Below, in pieces: positions 47,482 to 56,082 of a stretch of 64,000 bases of DNA; the first letter of the stretch is position 1; each line of letters begins with the position of its first letter. This DNA comes from Pseudarthrobacter polychromogenes (GTDB taxonomy: Bacteria; Actinomycetota; Actinomycetes; Actinomycetales; Micrococcaceae), in the NCBI RefSeq assembly GCF_014644495.1, contig NZ_BMKU01000005.1:62001-126000 (forward strand). Reading direction: 5' to 3'. The notes below the pieces were generated by a model. That model was not told where the DNA came from. It searched no databases and was given only the letters and a program-made list of their open reading frames with translations. The translations under genes were made by a program, and so were the position numbers.

Positions 47482-49244
47482 AGCTCGCCCGAACAGCCGG
47501 CACGCCGGCCACCCATGGCAGCTTCGACGTCGTCGAGGCGTCCATCAGCGAACTCCGTATGGCGCTGGAGGCGGGAGAGGTCACCAGCGAGGACCTGGTG
47601 CGCCACTACCTGCAGCGGATTGAGAAGTATGACTCTTCCGGCATACACCTGAACGCACTGGTGGTGATGAACCCGGACGCCCTGGCCGAAGCGAGGGGGT
47701 CTGACGAGCGCCGGGCCCGGGGGGCCACGCTCGGACCGCTGGACGGTATCCCCTATACAGCTAAGGACAGTTATAAGGTGCGCGGCCTGACCGTCGCCGC
47801 CGGATCGCCGGCCTTCAAGGACCTGGTGGCAAAGGAGGACGCGTTCACCATCGAGCGGCTGCGTGCCGGCGGGGCCGTCCTTATTGGACTATCCAATATG
47901 CCACCGATGGCCAATGGAGGTATGCAGCGCGGCGTATATGGCCGTGCCGAAAGCCCATACAACGCCGGTTACCTCACCGCGGCCTTTGCCTCGGGATCCT
48001 CGAATGGTTCAGGAACGGCCACCGCGGCCAGCTTCGCCGCCTTCGGGCTCGCGGAGGAGACCTGGTCCTCCGGCCGGGCGCCGGCGTCGAACAACGCGCT
48101 CTGTGCCTATACCCCGTCCCGGGGCGTGATCTCGGTCCGCGGCAACTGGCCGCTGGTGCCCACCATGGACGTGGTGGTGCCGCATGCCCGCACCATGGCG
48201 GACCTCCTGGAGGTCCTGGATGTTGTGGTGGCTGATGACGCGGAGACCCGGGGCGACTTCTGGCGGATGCAGCCATGGGTCGGGCTGCCCAAGGCATCCG
48301 AGGTGCGCCCTGGTTCCTACGTGGAGCTGGCGGCACCGGACCGGGCTGCGGCTGAAAGCGTCCTGGCCGGCAAACGCTTTGGGGTCCCGCGGATGTACAT
48401 CAACGCGGACCCTGAAGCCGGCACAGCCCCTACCCCGGGGATTGGCGGGCCTACGGGCCAGCGGATCAAGACCAGGGCTTCGATCATCGAGCTCTGGGAG
48501 GCTGCGCGGCGCGACCTCGAGGCCGCGGGAGCCCACGTCATTGAGGTGGACTTCCCCGTGGTGTCCAACTACGAAGGCGACCGCCCCGGAGCGCCCAACA
48601 TCTCGACCAGGGGCCTGGTGTCCCCCGAGTACCTTCGCAAGGAAATCGTTGACCTCTCCGCCTGGGCCTGGAACGACTTCCTGGACGCCAACGGGGACCC
48701 GGATCTCTGCCGGCTGGCCGACGTTAACGGCGCGGCAATCTTCCCCGACCCGGACGGCTCACTCCCGGACCGGTACCACGGGTTCGACGACGACATCAGC
48801 GACTACCCCGCGTGGATACGGGAGAACGGCGTGCCCGAACTGGCCGCGATACCGCACCTGGCCGAGGGACTGCGCGGGCTGGAGGAAACACGCCGGGTTG
48901 ACCTGGAGCAGTGGATGGACGGCCTGCGCCTCGACGCCGTGGTGTTCCCGGCAGCTGCCGACATCGCCCCCGCCGACGCGGACCGCAACGGGCGCTCGGC
49001 TGACCTGGCGTGGCGCAACGGCGTCTGGGTGTCCAACGGAAACCTGGTTCCCAGGCATCTTGGCATCCCTACGGTGACGGTACCCATGGGACTTGCAGCG
49101 GACATCGCCATGCCCGTGGGCCTGACCTTCGCCGGCAGGGCATACAGCGACACCGCCCTGCTGCGGGTCGCGGCCGCGTTTGAAGCCACCGGCAGGCGCA
49201 GGGTCCCACCGCCGCGCACCGGCCCACAGTGCGGCGGGAGCTAA
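47478..49244 (+). CDS. Amidase-signature family hydrolase
   Basis: 588 residues. Ser-cisSer-Lys triad: Lys in GIPYTAKDSYKVRG, cis-Ser and neighbouring residues in ASGSSNGSGTA, with the nucleophile expected about 20 residues on in EETWSSGRAPAS (the usual GGSIR is altered). A C-terminal domain with VPRHLGIPTVTVPMG is typical. The gene overlaps the agmatine deiminase gene, so it may hydrolyse an amide in the same pathway, for example N-carbamoylputrescine or an acylated polyamine (inference). Its stop overlaps the convergent GH27 stop by four bases. Confidence 0.8.
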   Translation: MKLARTAGTPATHGSFDVVEASISELRMALEAGEVTSEDLVRHYLQRIEKYDSSGIHLNALVVMNPDALAEARGSDERRARGATLGPLDGIPYTAKDSYKVRGLTVAAGSPAFKDLVAKEDAFTIERLRAGGAVLIGLSNMPPMANGGMQRGVYGRAESPYNAGYLTAAFASGSSNGSGTATAASFAAFGLAEETWSSGRAPASNNALCAYTPSRGVISVRGNWPLVPTMDVVVPHARTMADLLEVLDVVVADDAETRGDFWRMQPWVGLPKASEVRPGSYVELAAPDRAAAESVLAGKRFGVPRMYINADPEAGTAPTPGIGGPTGQRIKTRASIIELWEAARRDLEAAGAHVIEVDFPVVSNYEGDRPGAPNISTRGLVSPEYLRKEIVDLSAWAWNDFLDANGDPDLCRLADVNGAAIFPDPDGSLPDRYHGFDDDISDYPAWIRENGVPELAAIPHLAEGLRGLEETRRVDLEQWMDGLRLDAVVFPAAADIAPADADRNGRSADLAWRNGVWVSNGNLVPRHLGIPTVTVPMGLAADIAMPVGLTFAGRAYSDTALLRVAAAFEATGRRRVPPPRTGPQCGGS

Positions 49245-50530
49245 TCCAGGTTGCGGGAGAACCGGTAGAACCGCACGCCATGGGCGGGGGGATCCACCGC
49301 CAGGGCCGGGGCACCGTAAAGCTCGGTGAGCCCGGCCCAGGTGCCGCTCCACGCCTCCCGGGCTGTCCAGCTCGCCGGACCCGGGAGGCCAAGGTCAGCG
49401 AGCGGCAGTGTCCGGGCCACGCCGGCCGTCCCGGTGTTGAAGACCGCCACGAACCTGTCCTCCGACGTCGTACTTTCCGCCGCCCACAGCACGAGGTGCC
49501 CGTCCCGCAGCAGTTCGCGGTTGTTGCGGCTCGCCGTGAGTACGTCAAGGACGTCCCGGTTGGTCAGCAGTCCGAGGGTTTCCGGGGGTGAGGAGGGAAG
49601 GTCGCAGCCGAGCATGAGCGGGGAACGGGCGATGCACCAGAGTGACAGCATGGTCCGTTGTTCATCGGGCGTCAGGCGCGTGAGCCGCGCATTTCCCCGC
49701 TCGGCACGCAGCGCGATCCGTCCCACTGGGAGCATGTCCGCGTCGGCCCAGCTTCCGGGCCCTTGGTGGGGAGCCCACCGTGCCATCCGGCCAAACTGGG
49801 CCTCGACGTCCTCCCAGCTGTCCCAGAGATCGTCCGAAACCCGCCACATGTCTGCGTTCGTGCGCAGGTGGTCGAGGTGTGCCAGGGACAGGGCCCTGCC
49901 CGGCGACAGGCTGAGGACCATGTCCCTGCCGCTGCGGTCTATCGCGCGGCGGTAGGCCGCGATCTCCCCGGCGAAGTAGGGGCCCAGCATGTCATCGGCT
50001 TTGATGAAGTCCACGCCCCAGGAAGCGAAGAGCCGCAGCTGGGAATCGTAGTAGGCCTGGGCGCCGGGGTGGCTGTGGTCCAGGCCGTAATTGTCCGTGT
50101 TCCAGGCGCAGACGGAGGACGTGTCAGCCACCTGGTTTGCGGTGGCGTCCGTCCCTTCAACGGGGAGGGCATCCCGGACCGCCTGGCGGGGGATGCCGCG
50201 CATAATGTGAAGGCCGAAGTTGAGGCCCAGGCCGTGGATCCGGTCGGCGAGCGGTTTGAAACCGAGCCCGCCGGCGGCTGACGGGAACCTGTTGGTCGCC
50301 GGAAGCTGCCGGCCGTACCCGTCCAGTTCCAGTTCTGCGCCGTTGTTGTAGCCTCCGGCCCGGGCCGCGGGTTCGTACCACTGGATGTCCACCACCACGG
50401 TGTCCCACCCGAAAGGCAGCAGATGCCCGGCCATGAAGGAGGCATTGGCCATGACCTCGTCCTCGGTCACGGAGGTGCCGTAACAGTCCCAGCTGTTCCA
50501 TCCCATCGGAGGGGTGCGCGCACGTGTCAT
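49241..50530 (-). CDS. GH27 glycosidase (alpha-galactosidase or beta-L-arabinopyranosidase)
   Basis: 429 residues from ATG 50530, no signal peptide. N-terminal TPPMGWNSWDCYGTSVTED, nucleophile Asp in GVDFIKADDMLGPY, and acid/base Asp around WRVSDDLWDSWEDV. Later come GSWADADMLPVG and a C-terminal beta-domain. GH27 includes alpha-galactosidases and beta-L-arabinopyranosidases; the arabinan surroundings make the latter worth testing. A TTACAACG half-site (50540-50547) just upstream resembles half of the arabinan operator. Confidence 0.8.
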   Translation of the reverse strand: MTRARTPPMGWNSWDCYGTSVTEDEVMANASFMAGHLLPFGWDTVVVDIQWYEPAARAGGYNNGAELELDGYGRQLPATNRFPSAAGGLGFKPLADRIHGLGLNFGLHIMRGIPRQAVRDALPVEGTDATANQVADTSSVCAWNTDNYGLDHSHPGAQAYYDSQLRLFASWGVDFIKADDMLGPYFAGEIAAYRRAIDRSGRDMVLSLSPGRALSLAHLDHLRTNADMWRVSDDLWDSWEDVEAQFGRMARWAPHQGPGSWADADMLPVGRIALRAERGNARLTRLTPDEQRTMLSLWCIARSPLMLGCDLPSSPPETLGLLTNRDVLDVLTASRNNRELLRDGHLVLWAAESTTSEDRFVAVFNTGTAGVARTLPLADLGLPGPASWTAREAWSGTWAGLTELYGAPALAVDPPAHGVRFYRFSRNLD

Positions 50531-50628
50531 CCGGCAAATTTACAACGATAGAAAGACAAGTGCCAGTGTGTTGCAGCGCTCCGTGGCCCGCCGCTGGCGG
50601 CAGCGTGAACGCGCCTTGACAGTGGGAT

Positions 50629-50642
50629 TGTTAGCGCTGACA
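50629..50642. promoter_or_regulatory. LacI-type operator upstream of the alditol oxidase
   Basis: TGTTAGCGCTGACA, a near-perfect palindrome on AGCGCT with arms unlike the CebR box. A TTGACA (50616-50621) lies just upstream, so a bound repressor would sit on the promoter. Confidence 0.55.
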
Positions 50643-50684
50643 GTTGAGGGAGCCAATTGCACCTCCAACCGGAAAGCCGACTCG

Positions 50685-51941
50685 ATGAAGAACTGGGCAG
50701 GGAACCTTGAATACGCCTCCGCGGAGGTCCGGCGGCCAGCCTCGGTGGACGAACTTGCCGGAATCGTGGCCGGTGCCGGGCGGGTCAAGGCCTTGGGATC
50801 GCGGCACTCGTTCAACCGGGTGGGCGACACGGACGGCGTGCATGTTCTCCTGGATGCGCTGCCCCAGCGGATCGAACTCTCCCCGGACCATACAACGGTG
50901 CGGGTCAGCGGCGGCGTCAGCTACGGGGAACTGTGCCGCGCCCTGGAGCAGTCCGGCGCCGCTATTCACAATCTCGCGTCACTCCCGCACATCTCCGTGG
51001 CGGGCGCAGTCCAGACCGGAACGCACGGCTCAGGCGTCAACAACCAGTCCCTGGCCGGAGCAGTCCAGTCCATCGACCTGGTGCGGCCCTCCGGCGAACA
51101 GGTTTCCCTCACCCGTGCCGATCGCGACGAATTCCGGGCCAGCGTGGTGGGGCTCGGGGCCCTGGGGATTGTGACCGGCCTGGAACTCGCCGTCCAGCCG
51201 AGCTTCCGGATGCGCCAGCGCGTTTTGGAGAACCTGCCGTGGGACCAGGCACTGGGCAGCTTCCGCGAACTCGTGTCCAGCGCCTACAGCGTCAGCCTTT
51301 TCACGGACTATGCCGGGGATTCCATCAGCCAGGTCTGGCTCAAGGCGCTGGACTCGGAGCCGCCCCTGGACGGGCTGTTCGGTGCCACTGCGGCCGTGAG
51401 CCCGCGGCACCCGCTGCCGGACATGTCCGCGGAAAATTGCACCGTGCAGTTGGACGAACCCGGCCAGTGGCTGGACCGCCTTCCCCACTTCCGCCACGAG
51501 TTCACGCCGAGCAACGGTGAGGAGCTGCAAAGCGAGTTCATCCTTCCGCTGGAGCATGCCCCGGCCGCCATTGAGGCAGTCCGCGGACTCGCGGACAAGC
51601 TCGCGCCACTGCTGTTTGTCTCGGAGATCCGGACCGGTGCCGCGGACGAGTTCTGGCTCAGCCCTTTCTACCGGCAGCGGAGCGTTGCCCTGCACTTCAC
51701 GTGGAGGCCGCTGCAGCCCGAAGTGGAGGCGGTCCTGCCGGAACTCGAGGATCTGCTGAGGCCCTTCGGCGCCCGTCCGCACTGGGGCAAGCTCTTCTCC
51801 CCGGAAGAGCACGACTGGGAATCGCTGTACCCGCGCTTCGCCGACTTCCGTTCACTGGCATCGGCGCACGATCCGGATGGCAAGTTCCGGAACGGGCTGC
51901 TGGACAGCATCCTGGGGGTGCCGGCGGCCAGCGCGCGGTAG
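50685..51941 (+). CDS. FAD-dependent alditol (xylitol) oxidase
   Basis: 418 residues from ATG 50685; the frame extends to 50514 but family members start at a similar NWAGN motif. VAO-type FAD domain with RVKALGSRHSFNRVG, where His41 is the expected covalent flavin link, and LPHISVAGAVQTGTHGSG for the pyrophosphate. The C-terminal end HWGKLF ... HDPDGKFRNGLL is shared by alditol and aldonolactone oxidases. The cytoplasmic enzyme oxidises xylitol/sorbitol-type polyols to aldoses and H2O2. It is divergent from the GH27 gene. Confidence 0.85.
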   Translation: MKNWAGNLEYASAEVRRPASVDELAGIVAGAGRVKALGSRHSFNRVGDTDGVHVLLDALPQRIELSPDHTTVRVSGGVSYGELCRALEQSGAAIHNLASLPHISVAGAVQTGTHGSGVNNQSLAGAVQSIDLVRPSGEQVSLTRADRDEFRASVVGLGALGIVTGLELAVQPSFRMRQRVLENLPWDQALGSFRELVSSAYSVSLFTDYAGDSISQVWLKALDSEPPLDGLFGATAAVSPRHPLPDMSAENCTVQLDEPGQWLDRLPHFRHEFTPSNGEELQSEFILPLEHAPAAIEAVRGLADKLAPLLFVSEIRTGAADEFWLSPFYRQRSVALHFTWRPLQPEVEAVLPELEDLLRPFGARPHWGKLFSPEEHDWESLYPRFADFRSLASAHDPDGKFRNGLLDSILGVPAASAR

Positions 51942-51971
51942 CACCTTATGTCCGCCCGATAGGCTGGGCGT

Positions 51972-52307
51972 ATGAACCGCCGCCTCGCAGTCCTGTCCGC
52001 CGCACCCCTGCTCCTGCTCCTTGCCGGCTGTGGTGCCGTTGAGGAGGCCGCAGGCAATGCCGTCAGCGACGCCGCCTCGAAGGTGGCAACGGCCGGCGCC
52101 GCCGAAGTGAACCGCCAGATCTGCGCCGTGGTCCAGGACGGGCTGGTCAGCGTCGAGGACAAGCAGCTGCTGGCGGGGCTCGTCTCTGCAGCATCCACTG
52201 CCGGGGTCCCGGCTGAAATTACGACGCCGTTGGGCCAGATTGCGGAAGCCGGAGACGAGGTGCCGGCAGAGTCCGTCCAGGCACTTAAGGATGCCTGCGC
52301 GGCCTAG
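51972..52307 (+). CDS. Small hypothetical lipoprotein
   Basis: 111 residues. Lipoprotein signal MNRRLAVLSAAPLLLLLAGC followed by an Ala-rich helical mature part with two further Cys (QICAVV and DACAA) that could form a disulfide. No recognised domain. It lies 30 bp after the oxidase gene. Confidence 0.7.
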   Translation: MNRRLAVLSAAPLLLLLAGCGAVEEAAGNAVSDAASKVATAGAAEVNRQICAVVQDGLVSVEDKQLLAGLVSAASTAGVPAEITTPLGQIAEAGDEVPAESVQALKDACAA

Positions 52308-52382
52308 CCGCCCGGCATAGTCCGGCGGCTACCGCCTTAGCGCAGGTTGAGGCGCCGGCTTGAACGGCCGTGCCCGTCCGCC

Positions 52383-52913
52383 TTAGTGGCCGGACTGGTC
52401 CATGCCGCGAAGGCCGGTGCCGCGTGCGCCATGGGGGCGCCTCGAAGTGCGGTGCTCAGGCGGAGCGAACGGGAGCACCTCTTGGCTCCGGCTTGCCGGC
52501 AGCGCGTTCACGAACTTTGCGAGCTCCTCGCTAAGGACCTTCCAGCCGATGTTCGGATCATCAGGGTAGGCATTGGTTTCTTCCCGGCGGGCAGCCTCAA
52601 GGATGGCTTCCCCTGATTCCGTAAGTTCCACCTTGAATTGCCGGCGGTCGGTGGACTGGCGCGTCCTGGTGATGTACCCGGCGCCCTCCAGCCGCAGCAG
52701 GACCCGTCCCAGAGTCTGGCTCTGGACCCGTATGGTTTCGGCAAGCTGTTCCTGGTTCAAGGGCCCGCCGGCCAGGCCTTCAAGTGCTATCACAGCCGCG
52801 CGGGTCAGGCCCAAGTGCGCCAGGGCGTCGTCCTGGCGCCGCTGCACCAGCCTAGCCGCCACAGAAATTAAGCGGTAGCTGGTGCGGGCATCTGGATCGA
52901 GATTGCTGGTCAT
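52383..52913 (-). CDS. MarR-family regulator
   Basis: 176 residues. Winged HTH: LTRAAVIALEGLAGGPLNQEQLAETI, recognition helix VQSQTLGRVLLRLE, wing YITRTRQSTDRRQFKVELTESG. The C-terminal ~40 residues are a polar, Pro/Arg/Gly-rich tail. The 273-bp upstream region contains three related palindromes. An identical TAAGCATGCTTA lies before the PNPOx-like gene at 58871. It probably represses itself, the stress operon at 53187 and the PNPOx-like gene, responding to a phenolic or oxidant signal (inference). Confidence 0.88.
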   Translation of the reverse strand: MTSNLDPDARTSYRLISVAARLVQRRQDDALAHLGLTRAAVIALEGLAGGPLNQEQLAETIRVQSQTLGRVLLRLEGAGYITRTRQSTDRRQFKVELTESGEAILEAARREETNAYPDDPNIGWKVLSEELAKFVNALPASRSQEVLPFAPPEHRTSRRPHGARGTGLRGMDQSGH

Positions 52914-52988
52914 CGGGCCGTGGCCTTCCTGTGGGTGGCGAAGTGCAGGGCGTGATCACCTCATGTTGCGTCGCTACGTTCTCTACAA

Positions 52989-53000
52989 TAAGCATGCTTA
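52989..53000. promoter_or_regulatory. MarR-type operator 1
   Basis: Perfect 12-bp palindrome TAAGCATGCTTA, 75 bp upstream of the marR start; identical to 58926-58937. Confidence 0.75.
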
Positions 53001-53014
53001 GCATCCAATTCGCA

Positions 53015-53026
53015 AGTAGGCTTACT
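53015..53026. promoter_or_regulatory. MarR-type operator 2
   Basis: AGTAGGCTTACT, an imperfect relative of the AGTAAGC/GCTTACT dyad. Confidence 0.55.
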
Positions 53027-53113
53027 ATCCGCCCAGGCCCAGAGCCGTTCCTGAGAGCCTTTATTAGGCGGCCCTCTTGCGCTTCAAAAGGAAAGTGTGC
53101 TTAGTATCTAATT

Positions 53114-53129
53114 AGTAACCATGCTTACT
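53114..53129. promoter_or_regulatory. MarR-type operator 3
   Basis: AGTAACCATGCTTACT, a near-perfect dyad ~57 bp upstream of the stress operon start. Confidence 0.65.
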
Positions 53130-53186
53130 ACTAGCCAGCATTGCTGGTTCTTGATCGCCAGCTGACCCTTCAGGAAAGAGAGCCCG

Positions 53187-54044
53187 ATGACAGAGAACCA
53201 ATGGCCCCAGACCCCCGGCACTGCAACCACCGATCCTTACGGTGTGAACGCAGCAGGAGCCGATGAAAACTTTGGCACCGCCCCCGTTCAGGGTTCTGCC
53301 GGCACCTCCAAGAGCCAGGCGGCAAAGGAAGAGGCGTCGAACGTTGCCGGCCAGGCCGCAACGTCAGCCCAAAACGTTGCACAGACCGCCAAGGAAGAAG
53401 CCGCGCATGTGGCGTCCGAGGCGAAGTCCAGTGCGCAGGATCTGCTGCACCAGGCAAAGTCGGGCCTGACAAGCCAGGCTGGAACCCAGCAGCAGAAGGC
53501 CGCCGAAGGCATCCGCACCATCTCCAGCCAGCTGCACAGCATGGCCGATGCGCCGGATCAGCAGGGCATGGCCAGCGACCTGATCCGCCAGGCCGCCGGC
53601 ACCACGGACACCGTGGCCTCCTGGCTGGAGAACAAGCAGCCGGGCGACATTCTCGGCGAAGTCCAGAGGTTTGCCCGCAACAACCCCGGCACCTTCCTCC
53701 TGCTTGCAGCGGGCGCCGGCGTCCTGGCCGGCAGGCTCACCCGCGGGCTGACCGCAGGCGCGCCGGATTCCCGCGGCGCCGCATATGGTTCGCCGTCGCA
53801 GCGGTCCGTGCAGCCCCAGCCGGTTGCACCCCTCCGCCAGGAGACCGTGTATGCAGCCGGAAATGACGACCTCTACAGCGAGCCTGTTGTAGGCGCCGGC
53901 GCTCCGGTATCCACCACTTCCCTGCCCTCCGGCACGGCTGAGGACACTCCCCTCCGGTTCGAGGATGACCCCTACCGGGACGAGGACGGCTCCTACCGCA
54001 GCACCGACGGCGGTTACCGCTCATCGGAAGGACGTCAGCTGTGA
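53187..54044 (+). CDS. Ala/Lys-rich helical membrane-associated protein (stress operon gene 1)
   Basis: 285 residues from ATG 53187 with GAAAGAGAG upstream. Residues ~40-130 are amphipathic heptad-like repeats (QAAKEEASNVAGQA, QTAKEEAAHVASEAKSSA), similar in style to LEA and DUF883-type proteins. One hydrophobic helix follows (FLLLAAGAGVLAGRLTRGL, ~172-190), and the tail is acidic and Tyr-rich (DPYRDEDGSYRSTDGGYRSS). It overlaps the next gene (GTGA). The likely role is membrane or envelope protection; no enzyme motif. Confidence 0.75.
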   Translation: MTENQWPQTPGTATTDPYGVNAAGADENFGTAPVQGSAGTSKSQAAKEEASNVAGQAATSAQNVAQTAKEEAAHVASEAKSSAQDLLHQAKSGLTSQAGTQQQKAAEGIRTISSQLHSMADAPDQQGMASDLIRQAAGTTDTVASWLENKQPGDILGEVQRFARNNPGTFLLLAAGAGVLAGRLTRGLTAGAPDSRGAAYGSPSQRSVQPQPVAPLRQETVYAAGNDDLYSEPVVGAGAPVSTTSLPSGTAEDTPLRFEDDPYRDEDGSYRSTDGGYRSSEGRQL

Positions 54045-54472
54045 GTAGTTCCATTCCAGAACCCGCTCCGAGTGAGGCGCACCAGAAGGCGGATAACGCC
54101 TCGCTGGGTGAGCTGCTCGGGGACGTGACCCGTGACCTGTCCACGCTCATGCGCCAGGAAGTCGAGCTGGCCAAGGCCGAGGCCAAACAGTCCGCCACCA
54201 AGGCGGGCAAGGGCGCGGGCATGCTCGCCGGGGCAGGCGTGGCAGGACACTTCGTCCTGATCTTCCTGTCCCTGGGCCTGATGTTCGCCCTGGGCGCCCT
54301 GATGCCACTGGGCTGGGCCGCCCTGATCGTCGCCGTGATCTGGGGCATCATCGCCGCGGTCCTGGCCTCGATCGGCCGCAAGGAACTCAAACAGATCAAA
54401 GGCCTGCCCCAGACCGGGGAAACCCTGTCCGAAATACCCCCAACCCTAAAACCAGGTGAGGTAAACCGATGA
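54041..54472 (+). CDS. Phage-holin-3_6/DUF1469-like membrane protein (stress operon gene 2)
   Basis: 143 residues from GTG 54041, which overlaps the previous stop. The N-terminal helix LGDVTRDLSTLMRQEVELAKAEAK is diagnostic of the actinobacterial Phage_holin_3_6 family; two adjacent membrane helices follow (FVLIFLSLGLMFALGALMPLGW and ALIVAVIWGIIAAVLA). Despite the name these are not phage genes. Its stop overlaps the DUF3618 start. Confidence 0.85.
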   Translation: MSSSIPEPAPSEAHQKADNASLGELLGDVTRDLSTLMRQEVELAKAEAKQSATKAGKGAGMLAGAGVAGHFVLIFLSLGLMFALGALMPLGWAALIVAVIWGIIAAVLASIGRKELKQIKGLPQTGETLSEIPPTLKPGEVNR

Positions 54473-55131
54473 GCGATAACCCGGACGCAATCCGTTCAGA
54501 CATAGAAGCCACCCGCGCACGCCTGGGCACCAACGTCGACGCCGTGGCCGACAAAGTCACCCCGTCCAACATCGTGAACCGCCAAACCGACAAGGTAAAA
54601 GACGCCGTGAGCGGGGTCAAGGAGAAAATCATGGGCGCAGCAGACCACACCACTACCCGTGTCCAGGACACCGTGCACACCGGCGCCGGACACACCGGCA
54701 ACGCACTGCACTCCACCGGAGACACCCTGCACGGGGCCAAAGACACCGCCGCAGCCAAACTCGGCCACGCCGGAACAGCGATCTCCAACGCACCGGACCA
54801 GGTCAAAGCCAAAACCCAGGGCAACCCCCTGGCCGCGGGCCTGATCGCGTTCGGCGCCGGCATGCTGATCTCCTCCCTGATCCCGGCCAGCCAAAAGGAA
54901 CGGGAAGCCGCGGACCAGCTCAAAACCGCCGCCCAGCCCCTGGCCACCCAGGTCACCGACGCCGCCAAGGACATGGTCCAGGACCTCAAGGAACCCGCCC
55001 AGGAAGCCATGGAAAACGTCAAGGCCACCGCCACCGACGCCGCCCAAAACGTCAAAGCCGAAGGCCAACACGCCGCCACCGACGTCAAAGACCGCACCAC
55101 CGACGCCGCAGGCAACGTCAAAAACACCTAG
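54469..55131 (+). CDS. DUF3618 protein (stress operon gene 3)
   Basis: 220 residues from ATG 54469 (ATGA overlap). The N-terminus MSDNPDAIRSDIEATRARLG is the DUF3618 signature. One membrane helix (NPLAAGLIAFGAGMLISSLI) separates repetitive helical segments rich in Asp/Ala/Lys (VKATATDAAQNVKAEGQH). Genes 1-3 always look co-translated here and probably form one envelope-associated complex. A strong hairpin terminates the operon. Confidence 0.85.
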   Translation: MSDNPDAIRSDIEATRARLGTNVDAVADKVTPSNIVNRQTDKVKDAVSGVKEKIMGAADHTTTRVQDTVHTGAGHTGNALHSTGDTLHGAKDTAAAKLGHAGTAISNAPDQVKAKTQGNPLAAGLIAFGAGMLISSLIPASQKEREAADQLKTAAQPLATQVTDAAKDMVQDLKEPAQEAMENVKATATDAAQNVKAEGQHAATDVKDRTTDAAGNVKNT

Positions 55132-55155
55132 GACTATCTAGGAATATTTAGACAA

Positions 55156-55189
55156 CAACAGGCCGGCTCCCCTTGGAGCCGGCCTGTTG
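55156..55189 (+). terminator. Terminator of the stress operon
   Basis: A perfect 15-bp stem, 55156-55170 with 55175-55189 (CAACAGGCCGGCTCC and its complement), and a 4-nt loop, 25 bp after the DUF3618 stop. Confidence 0.85.
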
Positions 55190-55277
55190 CCGTTAGCTGT
55201 TAATCCTGCTTGTACCGCAGGCCCCGGCCTTCGCCTTCGCTAAGCATCCGGCACTAAGCATCTGGGGGCCAAACAGG

Positions 55278-56045
55278 TTACCGCTTGCCCTTCTTCCGCG
55301 AGCCCTTGCCCCGCCCCTTGTCCGGGTTCGGCGCGTACCGCTGGGCCACCTTGGGCGCCTTCTTGGCTCCGGTACCCCGACGGTCCGGTTTGGGCTCTTT
55401 CTTGGTTTTCACCGGCTGGGCCGAAGGCTGGCGGGAGCTTTGGGCAGTCCGTCCGCGGACGATCCCGATGAACTCCTCGATCACTTCATCAGTTGAATCC
55501 GAGGCCCACGCCACGGCGATTTCCGTGGCCGGAGCACCGGTGAGCCGCCGCGCCACCGTGTCCTTGACGTTGAAGTGCCGGGCAACGGACATGGGGAGGA
55601 TGGCCAGCCCGGCGCCCGTGGCCACCACCTGCAGCGCGGGCTCCGGGCCTCCGAGCGCAGCCACGTCGAGGAAGGATTCCTGTTCGAGGTCGGCCAGGGC
55701 CACCTCCTCGAACACGGAAATCTCATGTCCCTTGGGCGCCACCACCACCGGCTGCTCCTCGTACAGCGGAATGACGCTGAGGCCTTCGCGCTCCACGGGG
55801 AGCCGGACGAAGCTGAGGTCGGCTGAACCCTCGCGGAGCACCTCAACCTGCGCGCCGTCGTCGGACATAAACGCCTGCAGCGGAACGTCCGGCATCCGCT
55901 CTTCCCACCGCCGGATCCATTTGCCCGGGGTTACCCCGGCCACATAGGCAATGCGGAGCAGGCGGGGGGCGGTGTCTTCCGCCTGCCCGGCCGGCTGGTC
56001 CTGGTCACCGGGACCGGTTGTCTGGGGGATGTCGTGGGAGGGCAC
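55278..56045 (-). CDS. LysR-type substrate-binding domain protein without DNA-binding domain
   Basis: 255 residues from GTG 56045. It begins directly with the effector domain (LLRIAYVAGVTPGKWIRRWEERMPDVPL, VEVLREGSADLSFVRLP, LYEEQPVVVAPKGH, GAGLAILPMSVARH) and has no N-terminal HTH. The last ~50 residues are very basic (KKEPKPDRRGTGAKKAPK to the Lys/Arg/Gly-rich end), a possible nucleic-acid-binding tail. It is divergent from the DUF5997 gene, an arrangement I recall from many actinobacteria. Function unknown. Confidence 0.8.
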   Translation of the reverse strand: MPSHDIPQTTGPGDQDQPAGQAEDTAPRLLRIAYVAGVTPGKWIRRWEERMPDVPLQAFMSDDGAQVEVLREGSADLSFVRLPVEREGLSVIPLYEEQPVVVAPKGHEISVFEEVALADLEQESFLDVAALGGPEPALQVVATGAGLAILPMSVARHFNVKDTVARRLTGAPATEIAVAWASDSTDEVIEEFIGIVRGRTAQSSRQPSAQPVKTKKEPKPDRRGTGAKKAPKVAQRYAPNPDKGRGKGSRKKGKR

Positions 56046-56082
56046 GTCTTCACAGTACCGTCCGCCCGGATACCCTTGAAGC

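Noticed and set aside
54041..54472. Phage holin as evidence of a prophage
   Set aside because: The Phage_holin_3_6 family is a chromosomal actinobacterial membrane family, here embedded in a DUF3618 stress operon; no other phage genes are present.
55240..55265. Repeated TAAGCATC near 55243 as another MarR operator
   Set aside because: Direct half-site copies (TAAGCATCCGG, TAAGCATCTGG) without dyad symmetry, lying downstream of both flanking genes.
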